A stretch of 64,000 nucleotides of DNA from an uncultured Halieaceae bacterium (GTDB lineage Bacteria; Pseudomonadota; Gammaproteobacteria; Pseudomonadales; Halieaceae): positions 62,001-126,000 of the forward strand of contig CALJGI010000004.1 in the NCBI GenBank assembly GCA_938074045.1, written 5' to 3'. Numbering within the stretch: position 1 is the first letter of the stretch; each line of letters opens with the position of its first letter. Below are positions 16,489 through 26,141 of the stretch, piece by piece. Under the pieces are notes generated by a model, which was given only the letters and a program-made list of their open reading frames with translations, was not told where the DNA came from and made no database searches. Position numbers and translations under genes: made by a program.

Positions 16489-18791
16489 CCTTCCTGGGGT
16501 TGCCCATCACCCGTCATCCTCGTATGCCAATGCTCCGGCAGTAAGTCCCGGTACTGCTTCTGACGGTAGCGAGAGTCCAGTAACAGGACTTCTCCAGTAT
16601 CAGCCTCACTGCGTATGACACGACCCAGGGCCTGGCAGACCTTCTGCATGCCCGGGTAAAGGTAGGTAAAATCAAAGCCTGGTCTACCAGTGCGCTCATA
16701 GTATTCACGCAGAGCCTGATTATCCGCGTTCAGCTGTGGCGTGCCCACCCCCACCACGGCCACCCGCGACAGTGACCTGCCCGGCAGGTCTATTCCCTCA
16801 CTGAATACGCCACCCAGAATACAAAAACCCAAAACGCCGTCTTCAGCACGCAATAGATCGATCAGGGCCTGCCGCTCCTGTTCGTCCTGCTCCCGCCGCT
16901 GCACCCACACGGTTCTGGCAGAGAAATCCTCACCGCAGAAATCCAAAAATCGGGTCATGTACTGATAGGAGGGAAAGTACACCACCGTGTTGCGTTCATC
17001 CACAGACACCCAGCGCACCAGCTTTCTCCGCAGCATTTCGAGGCTGCTCTCCCGTGCGCGATATCGCGTATCAATCGTATCATCCACGGTAACGGACAGC
17101 TGCGTCGGTTCAAAGGGGGAATCGAGAGACGCCCCAACACAGCTCTCGCCCAGGCCCAGCTCCGCAGCCATCCAGCCGAGGGGCGATACCGTGGCAGAAA
17201 AACAGGTAGTCGATCGGGAGCAGTCATGCCGTTCAGCCAAAAGTCGTGCAGGATCCAGGCAATTCAGCTCGATAACGTAATCGTGCCGGCCTTCTCGCCG
17301 CCGCATCAATATCTGATAATCGTCGGCGATGGACTCGCCGACGCGCTGAAAATGCAGACAGGCGAAGAAAAACTCCATTACAGCTGGTCGCATCGAGAGA
17401 TAGGCACCATCCTCTCCCGCGGCCTCAGCAACAGCCCCCGACACCCGGGCCAATGCATCGCTGAATTTCGATGGTAGTTCGGTTAGCACGCTATGGTCTG
17501 GAAAGTCCCAATCCTGGCGACCGAGTTCAAGAAACCCACGATTGAGTGCAGCCAGCGCTCGTTTAACCGCCCCTTGAGTTTGTTTTCTGGCTGCCATGAG
17601 GTCTTTTTTTCGTAGGGTCGCTGAGTACATAGCGCGCGCTCGCGAGGGTAGATTGTGGGCCTCATCCACAAGAACCGATCGCTGCAGGCTATCGTCCTCA
17701 CCCCCCCGCAAAAACCCATGCCATCCATAGACGTAGTAGTAATCACCGACCACGACGTCCACCCAGGGCACCAGTTCAGCGGCAAGCTGGTAGGGGCAGA
17801 CCTCGTGGTGCCTGGCTACCACCTCAACAGCTGCTCGATCCAAAACCTCAATGCTCAGGGCATCAGATCTTGCCGCTGGTAAGCGGTCAAAAAAGCCGCG
17901 CGCATATAGACACTCATCACCCTGACAGCGCTGACCCGGGGAAAAGCACACTTTGTCCCGGGCCGACAAGCTCAAGGAATTGAGCACCATCCCATCCCCA
18001 ACGAACTCTCGTAACGTATCTTCGGCCACCATGCGGCCCTGGGTTTTCGCAGTCAGATATAGCAGTTGCTCATGCAGTCCTGTGGCCAAACCCTTCAACG
18101 ACGGGTACAGCGTCGCCGCCGTCTTACCAATTCCAGTTGGAGCCTCAGCCAGTAACTGCCCTCCGGTTGCTTGACATTTGTAAGTCAGCTCCGCCAGTTC
18201 GCGCTGGCCCGCTCGGAAATTCTCGTGGCAGAAACGCAACTGATGGGCGCTGCTGTTGCGAGCCAACCTGTGTCGCGACCTCTGCACCAACCATTCCGAG
18301 TATTGATCCACGATCTGGAGCATATAGGCGTCCAACTCGCGACGGCTGCACGGGTTCTCATCACTTGATTCGAGCCCGCTGTCTATGTTCAGGTAGGTCA
18401 GCCTGACAGTAATTTCATCCAGATCAGTCGACCGACAAATCAAGGCGGCATATATCGAGGCCTGGGCGCGATGCAGATCCAGCGTGGCCTGGGGAATGTC
18501 AGAGGGTGACACACGACAGGTTTTGATCTCCTCTACGAGAGTGGCTGAGGCATCGTAGCCATCCGCACGACCCCGCACTTCCAGTCGTATGCCATTCGCC
18601 TCAAATTCTTCGACAACAGGATACTCTCGTTGATAGGTATCCGGTCTCTGACGGTACAGGTATTGATGACCCTCTATACCTTGCACGGCTGTGGGTGACG
18701 GCGTGAACCTGTAGTCAATATCCCCACAGCGACAGCAGAACTCCACCAGATCCCTGACCGAAGTACGCCAGATCTCACTGCCAGTCGACAT
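16485..18791 (-). CDS. PD-(D/E)XK nuclease-XPD/DinG-type helicase fusion
   Basis: A 768-residue protein with two parts. Residues about 1-190 look like a RecB/Cas4-type nuclease: GRADG with Asp77, EEIK with Glu88 and Lys90, and the QASIY motif (Gln110, Tyr114). The helicase follows, with Walker A APTGIGKT at 217-224, four cysteines (282, 289, 294, 332) placed as in the iron-sulfur domain of XPD/DinG helicases, DEAH at 376-379, and C-terminal motifs ending in the QALGRVIRS arginine-finger segment. Such enzymes unwind 5'-to-3' on damaged or branched DNA. It starts within the end of the FAN1-like gene (17-nt overlap), which argues for a joint role in crosslink or flap repair. The nuclease activity is inferred. 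Confidence 0.87.
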   Translation of the reverse strand: MSTGSEIWRTSVRDLVEFCCRCGDIDYRFTPSPTAVQGIEGHQYLYRQRPDTYQREYPVVEEFEANGIRLEVRGRADGYDASATLVEEIKTCRVSPSDIPQATLDLHRAQASIYAALICRSTDLDEITVRLTYLNIDSGLESSDENPCSRRELDAYMLQIVDQYSEWLVQRSRHRLARNSSAHQLRFCHENFRAGQRELAELTYKCQATGGQLLAEAPTGIGKTAATLYPSLKGLATGLHEQLLYLTAKTQGRMVAEDTLREFVGDGMVLNSLSLSARDKVCFSPGQRCQGDECLYARGFFDRLPAARSDALSIEVLDRAAVEVVARHHEVCPYQLAAELVPWVDVVVGDYYYVYGWHGFLRGGEDDSLQRSVLVDEAHNLPSRARAMYSATLRKKDLMAARKQTQGAVKRALAALNRGFLELGRQDWDFPDHSVLTELPSKFSDALARVSGAVAEAAGEDGAYLSMRPAVMEFFFACLHFQRVGESIADDYQILMRRREGRHDYVIELNCLDPARLLAERHDCSRSTTCFSATVSPLGWMAAELGLGESCVGASLDSPFEPTQLSVTVDDTIDTRYRARESSLEMLRRKLVRWVSVDERNTVVYFPSYQYMTRFLDFCGEDFSARTVWVQRREQDEQERQALIDLLRAEDGVLGFCILGGVFSEGIDLPGRSLSRVAVVGVGTPQLNADNQALREYYERTGRPGFDFTYLYPGMQKVCQALGRVIRSEADTGEVLLLDSRYRQKQYRDLLPEHWHTRMTGDGQPQEG

Positions 18792-20442
18792 AGGCTACCT
18801 CAGCTGGAACGCTGTGCTCCTGAAAGAAACGCAACCAACGTTTCTGATTGTCCTGCAAACTGTCCCCTGGGCCCTTCACCTCTAACAGGCGATAGCTTCC
18901 AGCGCTGGGAAACAGCACCAAATCCGGAAGCCCACTGCGATTGGCGGCCGGGTCAAACAGTATTCGCCTCCAAATCATTTCCAAATGCTCATACGGTATC
19001 CGGGCAATTGCCAAGTCGAGTAATGATTTGGTTAAAAGCCCCCAATTGACCCACGCGTTACTGTACCCATGTAATTCAATATAAACGTTCTTTAACTCTT
19101 GGAGCCCCGTTTCCCTCAGCTCTTCCATGCGTTGTTCCACTACGACACGGCGACGTTGATAAAACTCCGGGGAGTTCATATCCAGCGGTCTTATCTGAAA
19201 AGGATTTACAAAGGCTCCGGGAATGGAGGCAAAAATTTGTTGCCAAAAGGCCAAGCCGAACAGGCCATTGATCAATCCGTTTTCCACAAAAAATGCCGAC
19301 GTTCCCCCTGAGTTATAATGTGCCACCATCGCAGCCTCCACCCCGCCCTCGTGGTGCTGCAGGCTTAGGCGTTGCTCAGCAAAACAATCGGGCGCAACCG
19401 CATCTACAGGTATTTTCAACTTGCGTTGGATACGGGGGCGGAAGCGGAGGGCAAAATCCTTCTCCGCCTCGCAGATGGGAGCGCTGGATATGACATCGCA
19501 CATATCCCCGGCGCTGACAAAATTGCCGCATTGGTAGTGAATCCGCGCACTTCTCTCCCGTGCCGGATGGGCGACGGTAACCGCATACAAATCCAGCGCC
19601 AGCTCGAATTCCTGCCAGCGCTCCAGCTGGCGGGCCAGCCGAGTATTGAGACGATACCAGCGAGTCGCGATCCTTGAGTCCTTGTGCCCCTGCGCTAGAT
19701 CGCGGGCCAGCGCACAAACTGCGGCACGGTCGTCACTCTCCATGGCGAGGTCGTACTGATCCCGGCACTGCAACAACGCCAAGTATTCCTCAAGGGACGC
19801 CCTATCTGGAAACAGGCGATGTTCCTTATCAAGTTGATATGGGAAATACCGCATGACACCGAGATCGTTGAGCACAAACTCGGTTAAATTCTGATAAGCA
19901 TTGCCAAAAAACAGCAGCCGCAGGACTAACAGCACCTCAGTATGTAGCGGAGACACCACTACGTCGGAACTATCAGAGGTGACGCATTCCAGCAATTGCA
20001 CCTCGGTCAAATCCAGCCCAACGACATGCTCAACAAGCTCAGATTTGCGAATGTTTCGTGGTAAATCTGGTATTAACCCGCCAAAAGCAGAAGCGATCTC
20101 ATCCTTGCGAAAAAGTCGGTTCATTTCCCCGGGGGTTAATCGGTCTTCCGAAGCCAGAAATTTGCTGTCGAGCAAATCCTGTACTGCCTGATCAACATCC
20201 GAGATATCCGCATAGACCAACCGCTGTACCCGAAAACCTGGACCAACACGCGAGATCAGCCTCACATACAATCGTGCGGCATCGTCGGGAAGATCTTTAA
20301 ATGACGAATAGAAAGCCAACTCTTCCGGGGTCAGTAGATCATTGTAGAGTCTACAGACCGTGTCCAGAAGGGAATTGAAATTATCCAGGTAATACCCATC
20401 CGGCAGCTCTGGCTCGGTTCGGGGATCGTTGCTCTTCGCCAC
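18775..20442 (-). CDS. FAN1-like structure-specific nuclease (VRR-NUC domain)
   Basis: A 555-residue bacterial homologue of FAN1, which trims DNA near interstrand crosslinks and 5' flaps. The C-terminal VRR-NUC domain shows GLPDLVLF (Asp507 of the PD motif) and LLEVKGPGD (Glu521, Lys523), followed by LQDNQKRWL as in human FAN1. Upstream, FFVENGLINGLFGLAFWQ and IRPLDM match the FAN1 segment that supplies a further catalytic Glu. The N-terminal half is helical, as expected for the DNA-binding and TPR-like regions. The gene abuts the EamA gene upstream (1 nt) and overlaps the helicase downstream, so all are probably co-transcribed. Confidence 0.9.
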   Translation of the reverse strand: MAKSNDPRTEPELPDGYYLDNFNSLLDTVCRLYNDLLTPEELAFYSSFKDLPDDAARLYVRLISRVGPGFRVQRLVYADISDVDQAVQDLLDSKFLASEDRLTPGEMNRLFRKDEIASAFGGLIPDLPRNIRKSELVEHVVGLDLTEVQLLECVTSDSSDVVVSPLHTEVLLVLRLLFFGNAYQNLTEFVLNDLGVMRYFPYQLDKEHRLFPDRASLEEYLALLQCRDQYDLAMESDDRAAVCALARDLAQGHKDSRIATRWYRLNTRLARQLERWQEFELALDLYAVTVAHPARERSARIHYQCGNFVSAGDMCDVISSAPICEAEKDFALRFRPRIQRKLKIPVDAVAPDCFAEQRLSLQHHEGGVEAAMVAHYNSGGTSAFFVENGLINGLFGLAFWQQIFASIPGAFVNPFQIRPLDMNSPEFYQRRRVVVEQRMEELRETGLQELKNVYIELHGYSNAWVNWGLLTKSLLDLAIARIPYEHLEMIWRRILFDPAANRSGLPDLVLFPSAGSYRLLEVKGPGDSLQDNQKRWLRFFQEHSVPAEVAYVDWQ

Positions 20443-20443
20443 G

Positions 20444-21331
20444 TCAGGACGTGGCGCTGCGCGATTGCTGCCATATCGTGGCGGGAAGGATAAGCGCCAA
20501 TCCCCAAATGGTAGACGTATGGATGGGTTCGTGAAGAATCAATGAAATAAGCACCAGGGACAGCAGTGGGGACAGAAAAATCAAGGTGCTGATCCTGGCC
20601 ACATGCCGGGTAAGACGCAATGCCGCCGACCAGAGAACAAACGCCAACCCCATTTCAAATACACCTACGTAGATCGCAGCCCCCAGAGCTGTGCCAATCT
20701 CAATCGAAAAGTCAGAAAAAATTGCACAGAGCAAAGCGACGACAGGACAGGCCAGCAGAAAATTCAGACAGAGCGAAGCAATGGCATCTCTCTGATTTCG
20801 TGCATTCATTATCCAGTAAAAGGCCCACAGTATGGTACTGAACAGAGCAATGGCGATGCCCAAAGGTTGCTCCACCTGAAGACTGGACAAGTCCCCCTTG
20901 GTAGCGATTATCAATATGCCACCATAGGCAATCAGGGCGGCCAATAGATCCCGGGGATGTGGACGTTGACCCAGAAAAGGAATAGCCAGAAGCGCCAGCG
21001 TCAATGCCCAGCTATAGTTAATCGCCATTGCCTGTTGCGCCGGTAGCAATTCATAGGCTTTAAAAAGCACCAGATAGTAGGCAACGGGGTTCAGCAAACC
21101 GAGTGCAGTATAAAAGACCGGGGCATCTCTGAGGCAAGTACTGAGAAGAGCCAATTTACGTTGCCACGCGAGTACAATCAGCAGGCTGATCGCAGAGCAA
21201 ATGCAGGCGATCAACAGCAATTGTAAGACGTCGAGTTCGAGCAGCGCCAACTTGAACGCAGTTGCCACCGTCGACCAACACGCTACCGCGCACAAACCAT
21301 AGATGAATGCCTGTCGCTCCCGGGTCTCCAT
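20444..21331 (-). CDS. EamA/DMT-family transporter
   Basis: A 295-residue protein with about ten hydrophobic helices in two EamA repeats, the usual form of drug/metabolite transporters such as RhaT- or YdcZ-like exporters. Recognisable pieces are NYSWALTLALLAIPFL in the first repeat and the second repeat ending in SLILHEPIHTSTIWGLALIL. The ATG follows directly on the TAG stop of the M3-like gene upstream, so translation is probably coupled. Substrate cannot be inferred; metabolite or amino-acid export is usual for the family. Confidence 0.85.
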   Translation of the reverse strand: METRERQAFIYGLCAVACWSTVATAFKLALLELDVLQLLLIACICSAISLLIVLAWQRKLALLSTCLRDAPVFYTALGLLNPVAYYLVLFKAYELLPAQQAMAINYSWALTLALLAIPFLGQRPHPRDLLAALIAYGGILIIATKGDLSSLQVEQPLGIAIALFSTILWAFYWIMNARNQRDAIASLCLNFLLACPVVALLCAIFSDFSIEIGTALGAAIYVGVFEMGLAFVLWSAALRLTRHVARISTLIFLSPLLSLVLISLILHEPIHTSTIWGLALILPATIWQQSRSATS

Positions 21332-23323
21332 CTAGTGCTGACGTCCTTTCACACGGCGAAGAAAAGCAGTCGTTTCAAACGACCTCCCCAGAAATTCTTT
21401 CACCATTGCTGTAGCAGGCTGACTTCCACCTGCCTCCATGAGCGCAAACCGATAACGATCAGCCAATCGCGTATCAAACAGCCCCTCTCGCTCAAACTCC
21501 GCAAAAATCTCAGCGGCCACAACGGCAGACCATAATCGGTGATATCCAAGCGCTCCATTGTCAGACAAATCATAGATACCAGCCCACTGATGTAGCCCGT
21601 CCTGAAACTGAAACGACGAATACTGGTTTTTCATCGCCGTCATGAACTGGTCGAAGTCAATGCTCTCCGGTGCATAGGTGTGTGCATAAAGGGATAATGC
21701 CGCCTGATAAAGCTCTTCTCTTGCAGCAAGGGCTGCGGTGGTGAATCTGGCCTCATTCATCTTCTCAAGCAGCGACATGGGGATGGCATAGCCTTCAACA
21801 CTTTTGGCAAAGCTCCGCACAAACCCGGGGTCCCAGAACCATTCTGTCAGCAGGCTTGAGGTCACTCGGCCAAAGTCGGTCTCCATATTCATCAACTCAG
21901 CCCATTCAAAACGCCCCGACAACAGCCTGTGCAGTATCTGTCCGAACTCCTCCACAAACATCAGTACCTGATCATGTTCCAGACGTGCTAACGGGTCACT
22001 GATGCCGGGGAAGTTCGCCACCAGCACGCCGACCGGCACCTGTCGATTCAACACACCAACTCGAAGAGAGTAATTTCCCACGCGCTCGGTCTTGCCCTCC
22101 CGGGGCTGCATATCCAAATAAAATCTACCTATAACACGCTGCCCGTCAAGCAGCTCATAGGCCTCGATGGTGGCATGCCAGGCTTCGGCTTTCCAGGGCC
22201 GTATCTGTAATCCGAACAGGCGATCGGTCAGCTGAAACAGAGCATCACGCGTCTCGCGATAACCGAAATACTGTCGCACTACTTTGCCATCAACCCCATA
22301 GTGCTCTTTTCGAAAACGTTCGGCGTAGTAGCGTTTCTCCCAGTCATACACTTCGGTGGCACCGGGCTTATCCAATTGCTTCAAAGATAGCAGTGCTCGG
22401 TACTGCTCTTCGGACGACTCTTGCAATTGATCTGCCAAACGATCTAGGAATTTGGCGACTACAACGCTGGATTGCGCCATTTGATCGGACAACCGATAGT
22501 CGGCAAAGTTGTCATAACCAAGGATGCGGGCATATTCATGGCGTTTTCCCAGGAGGTTTTTCAGTACTGCCCGATTTTCTGGCCAGCCCCGATTGCCATG
22601 CAACCGCGCCAGGTCACGTCTCGCTGAGGCATTTTCAGCGTAAGTAATAAACGGAAGATAGTCATTGGTGCCCACATAAGCTGTATGTGGCGATTCCGAC
22701 AGAGAGCGCTCCACATACTCCGCCGGCAGTCCGGTGAGATCCTCAACACTCACCGCCCGCAAGGCCGCCTCGTGCTGACGAATATTGTACTTATACATTT
22801 GTTCCAGAGAATCCATCTGCCGACCCAACTGCGCCAACCGGGTTCGATAATGATGCCGGCGCAGTACTCCCGCTCCCTCGAATTTATCGCGTGTCATACG
22901 AACAAATCGACGGGTGAGATTGTTTGCACCCGTCATATCGATGTTGCCCAGCACATCATAGAGTTTCGGGGAGAGGTGAATGTGCCGGCGCGCCGCCCGC
23001 ACTTCAAGCTGACAGGATGAGGCTGCTGTTCTGAAAGCTGAATCGGGATGTACATCCGCGTAGAGACGCGCGTCGCCCTCCAGATCTTCAAGCAGCATTG
23101 TTAACTGATTATAGGGTTTTAGCACCGTAGCTGGGGTGTAGGGGGGACGCGCATCTTCAAGCTCCGCTTGTAACTGGACGGCGACTTCCAACTCGCGGTC
23201 GCAGCGCTGGACAAAAATCTCACTGGCGGCAACCTCTGGCTCGGATACGATGACAGGGATTAGGCTGCACCCGTTGAGCCAGAGTGCGGCAACCACCAGG
23301 ACAACCAGTAAGCTGAGCCTCAT
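21332..23323 (-). CDS. M3 peptidase-like lipoprotein lacking the zinc site
   Basis: A 663-residue protein with a lipoprotein signal (lipobox LNGC, Cys19), so it is probably anchored on the periplasmic side of a membrane. The body resembles thimet/oligopeptidase-type M3 peptidases over its whole length, including the ..EWFWDPGF segment after the active site. The catalytic HEFGH is replaced by EEFGQ at residues 458-462, and the third zinc ligand (Glu in the family's D-F-x-E-x-x-S context) by Arg486. All three metal ligands are thus lost while the fold is kept, so this is probably not a functional metallopeptidase. It may be a binding or scaffold protein. It abuts the EamA gene and is 64 nt after the sugar dehydrogenase gene. 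Confidence 0.8.
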   Translation of the reverse strand: MRLSLLVVLVVAALWLNGCSLIPVIVSEPEVAASEIFVQRCDRELEVAVQLQAELEDARPPYTPATVLKPYNQLTMLLEDLEGDARLYADVHPDSAFRTAASSCQLEVRAARRHIHLSPKLYDVLGNIDMTGANNLTRRFVRMTRDKFEGAGVLRRHHYRTRLAQLGRQMDSLEQMYKYNIRQHEAALRAVSVEDLTGLPAEYVERSLSESPHTAYVGTNDYLPFITYAENASARRDLARLHGNRGWPENRAVLKNLLGKRHEYARILGYDNFADYRLSDQMAQSSVVVAKFLDRLADQLQESSEEQYRALLSLKQLDKPGATEVYDWEKRYYAERFRKEHYGVDGKVVRQYFGYRETRDALFQLTDRLFGLQIRPWKAEAWHATIEAYELLDGQRVIGRFYLDMQPREGKTERVGNYSLRVGVLNRQVPVGVLVANFPGISDPLARLEHDQVLMFVEEFGQILHRLLSGRFEWAELMNMETDFGRVTSSLLTEWFWDPGFVRSFAKSVEGYAIPMSLLEKMNEARFTTAALAAREELYQAALSLYAHTYAPESIDFDQFMTAMKNQYSSFQFQDGLHQWAGIYDLSDNGALGYHRLWSAVVAAEIFAEFEREGLFDTRLADRYRFALMEAGGSQPATAMVKEFLGRSFETTAFLRRVKGRQH

Positions 23324-23387
23324 TCGTGCATTTCCTCCTGTAGTTTCTACCCAGATTTCGAGCGCGCAGAATCAGTGCCGCCAGCGG

Positions 23388-24611
23388 TCACTTGCGTCGC
23401 GAAATTTTAAGTAGCTTGTCGCCGTCAGCGAGCAGCCAAAGAGTACCATCCACTGCCTGCTCCATATCTCTGACACGAAATGGCAAAGCTTCCATCTCGC
23501 TTTTGACGCCTGTTCTTTTCAAAGCGCGATGGGCAATATCGGGTCTGAACTGTGCACCATTTTCTATGGAGAAGCCCCTGCCACGCAACATACCAACCAG
23601 CAGATGTGACGTATAAGCAGGCAGGTGCTCATGGGAATAGAACAACATACCCGCGGTCCCAATCGACGGGATAAAGTACTCCGCCGGCCCGGCAATTCCG
23701 GGTTTGTGGGTACCTATGCCAATTTTACCGCCACCATATTCTTCGCCATAGGTCACGACCGGCCATCCGTAATTGCCGGCGGAGACAACCCGGTTGATTT
23801 CGTCGCCCCCCTCGGGTCCATGCTCTGATATCCACAATGAACCATCCACAGGATTAACAGCTATACCCTGCGGGTTTCGATGACCGTAACTGAATATTTC
23901 AGGGCGCGCGTTTTTGGTGCTTCGAAATGGATTGTCCAGAGGCAGTGCTCCATCAGCGTGCAATCGAATAATTTTCCCTGCGTGACTGGACAAGTCCTGC
24001 GCTGCCGCACGATTACCGCGGTCGCCAACAGTGATAAACAAGAAACCAGCTTCATCAATATGCAACCGCGATCCAAAATGGTTACGCCGCGGATAATAGG
24101 GCTGTGCTGTGAAAAGGATCTCTGGCTGGGACAGTTGATTTCCCGATAGCCGCCCCCGCATAACCCGCGTCGAATATTCGTCGGCATCAGCCACACTATA
24201 GGAGAGATACACCCAGGGTGAGCCTTCACTGGCAGGTGCCACTAGCACATCGAGCAAACCACCCTGACCGACCGCTGTAACCTCCGGGGTGCCGCCAATC
24301 TCCTGCAAGTCGCCTGCAGAGTAGTGCAATAACGCGCCTGTCCTTTGGGTTATCAAGAGGCCACCGTCTGGCAGAAAAGACATTCCCCAGGGCTCTTCGA
24401 GACCTGATAATACCTGCCGCACGGGATATCCAGTGTTGGTGGCACCCAACAACTGCCACTCAACCCTTGGGCCGACGGGTTGTTCAAGGGGCGCATCAGG
24501 TGCTTGGGAACAGGCGACCAATACCCCCGCAAAGAGCATGGCCACACAGACCAATTGAGTGACACCCTTCTTCATACCACTGGCTGTAGCTCCCAATTGA
24601 TTTTCGCTCAC
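23388..24611 (-). CDS. PQQ-dependent sugar dehydrogenase family lipoprotein
   Basis: A 407-residue beta-propeller protein of the soluble aldose dehydrogenase (glucose/sorbosone dehydrogenase, YliI-like) family. It has a signal with lipobox VLVAC near residue 34, then family blocks EEPWGMSFLPDG, LHIDEAGFLFITVGDRGNR, FSYGHRNPQGIAV and ISEHGPEGGDEIN, the last containing residues that hold PQQ and calcium. It would oxidise sugars in the periplasm if PQQ is supplied; no PQQ synthesis genes are in the window. The start overlaps the end of epmA by 4 nt (ATGA). Confidence 0.88.
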   Translation of the reverse strand: MSENQLGATASGMKKGVTQLVCVAMLFAGVLVACSQAPDAPLEQPVGPRVEWQLLGATNTGYPVRQVLSGLEEPWGMSFLPDGGLLITQRTGALLHYSAGDLQEIGGTPEVTAVGQGGLLDVLVAPASEGSPWVYLSYSVADADEYSTRVMRGRLSGNQLSQPEILFTAQPYYPRRNHFGSRLHIDEAGFLFITVGDRGNRAAAQDLSSHAGKIIRLHADGALPLDNPFRSTKNARPEIFSYGHRNPQGIAVNPVDGSLWISEHGPEGGDEINRVVSAGNYGWPVVTYGEEYGGGKIGIGTHKPGIAGPAEYFIPSIGTAGMLFYSHEHLPAYTSHLLVGMLRGRGFSIENGAQFRPDIAHRALKRTGVKSEMEALPFRVRDMEQAVDGTLWLLADGDKLLKISRRK

Positions 24612-25570
24612 GCTCGCACCCAGTCAAAAGAAACTGCTTCGGCAATCGACTTACTTTTGCAGGCTAACATCAACAATCGGTCCACCCCCAGGGCCGCTCC
24701 AGCACAAGCTGGAATACCCGAGTCCAGCGCCGCCAAAAATTTCTCGTCCAGCGCTCGCGGTGGGCGGCTAAGCTGCTTGCGCTGTTCATTATCACGCTCG
24801 AATCGACGACGCTGCTCCTCAGCATCCAGCAGTTCGTGATAACCGTTCACTAATTCCACGCCATCCACGTACAGCTCGAATCGCTGACCAATTGAGTCGC
24901 CCTGTGCGGTGACCGTTAATCGCGACAGTGCCGCCTGGCTGGCGGGGAAATCATAGACAAACACCAGGCCTCTGCGGGCCAGCTGCGGTTCGATGACACC
25001 ACTCATTAACAGATCAAGCCAAGTATCCCGGGTAGCGTCCTTAAAGTCGGTGTCCAGTTGAGATCTTGCAAGGTTAGTCAATGCCACATCATCAATGCTG
25101 TGGGGATTCACCTCAAAATATTCCTCAAACAACTCAGCGTAACTGATTCGTGTCACGTCGCCGCGTCCCAAATACCCGCCGACGAGAAGTTCGACCTCAT
25201 CCATTAAATCAAAGTGATCAAACCCCTCCCGGTACCATTCCAAAATGGTGAATTCCGGGTTGTGTTTTCTCCCAACCTCTCCCACTCGAAATGCCTTGCA
25301 GATCTGAAAGATGGATCCGCTACCGGCGGCTAGCAAACGTTTCATCGCATATTCAGGTGACGTCTGCAAATAACGGTCGTGATCGGAGAACGGGACACTG
25401 AAACCCTCGATATGCGGATCGGTCACCGTGCTGCTCATCAACAGAGGCGTTTCAACCTCAAGCACGCCCCGGTCAGAAAAAAAATCGCGCAACCACTTCA
25501 GACCAGCCGCCCTGTCCTGCAGTGCAGCCAGGCTGGCGGCTGGCCGCCAGTCAAATTCAGGTGCCGTCAC
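24608..25570 (-). CDS. epmA: Elongation factor P--(R)-beta-lysine ligase EpmA
   Basis: A truncated lysyl-tRNA synthetase-like enzyme that attaches (R)-beta-lysine to EF-P. Class II synthetase motifs are visible: DRGVLEVETPLL (motif 1), FRVGEVGRKHNPEFTILEWY (motif 2, in two halves) and ALGVDRLLML (motif 3); the tRNA anticodon-binding domain of LysRS is missing, as in all EpmA. Two GTG starts are possible: 25600, giving a 29-nt overlap with efp, and 25570, which aligns best with the E. coli N-terminus and is used here. It follows efp directly; the aminomutase EpmB is not in the window. Confidence 0.93.
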   Translation of the reverse strand: MTAPEFDWRPAASLAALQDRAAGLKWLRDFFSDRGVLEVETPLLMSSTVTDPHIEGFSVPFSDHDRYLQTSPEYAMKRLLAAGSGSIFQICKAFRVGEVGRKHNPEFTILEWYREGFDHFDLMDEVELLVGGYLGRGDVTRISYAELFEEYFEVNPHSIDDVALTNLARSQLDTDFKDATRDTWLDLLMSGVIEPQLARRGLVFVYDFPASQAALSRLTVTAQGDSIGQRFELYVDGVELVNGYHELLDAEEQRRRFERDNEQRKQLSRPPRALDEKFLAALDSGIPACAGAALGVDRLLMLACKSKSIAEAVSFDWVRA

Positions 25571-25571
25571 T

Positions 25572-26141
25572 TCAACCTTTGCTTCGTCCCTGATATTCAC
25601 CGGTACGGGTGTCTACCCGCACAGTATCCCCCTGATTCAGAAACAGAGGCACCTTGACCACGGCACCCGTACTCAGGGTGGCTGGTTTGCTACCGCCACT
25701 GGCCGTGTCCCCCTTGAGTCCAGGGTCCGTATCCACAATTTCCAACTCCACAAAATTGGGTGGTTGTACCGACAGCGGAACACCGTTGTACAGGGTTACC
25801 TCGCATCGATCCTGTTCTTTCAACCAGTCTGCGGCTTCTCCCACCGCTTTTTGATCTGCCTGATACTGCTCGTAGGTATCTGGCTCCATAAAATGCCAAA
25901 ACTCACCGTCGCTATAAAGGAATTCCAGCGAAACCTCCATCACGTCGGCGCCCTCCAAGGAATCCCCGGACTTAAATGTACGCTCCCACACCCGTCCGGA
26001 GTTCAGATTACGCAACCTTACCCGGGCAAAGGCCTGGCCTTTCCCCGGTTTGACAAATTCATTCTCCAGAATGCTACAGGGTTCGCCGTCCAACATGACC
26101 TTCAGGCCCGAGCGAAATTCGTTTGTTGAGTAATTTGCCAT
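25572..26141 (-). CDS. efp: Translation elongation factor P
   Basis: EF-P relieves ribosome stalling at consecutive prolines. The 189-residue protein begins [20 protein letters not shown], and the conserved loop [13 protein letters not shown] presents Lys34, the residue lysylated by EpmA in E. coli. Three beta-barrel domains follow, ending with [15 protein letters not shown]. The frame is open farther upstream to 26333, but ATG 26141 gives the normal N-terminus. It heads the long minus-strand run that continues with epmA, and it is divergent from the PilZ-like gene. Confidence 0.97.
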   Translation of the reverse strand: MANYSTNEFRSGLKVMLDGEPCSILENEFVKPGKGQAFARVRLRNLNSGRVWERTFKSGDSLEGADVMEVSLEFLYSDGEFWHFMEPDTYEQYQADQKAVGEAADWLKEQDRCEVTLYNGVPLSVQPPNFVELEIVDTDPGLKGDTASGGSKPATLSTGAVVKVPLFLNQGDTVRVDTRTGEYQGRSKG

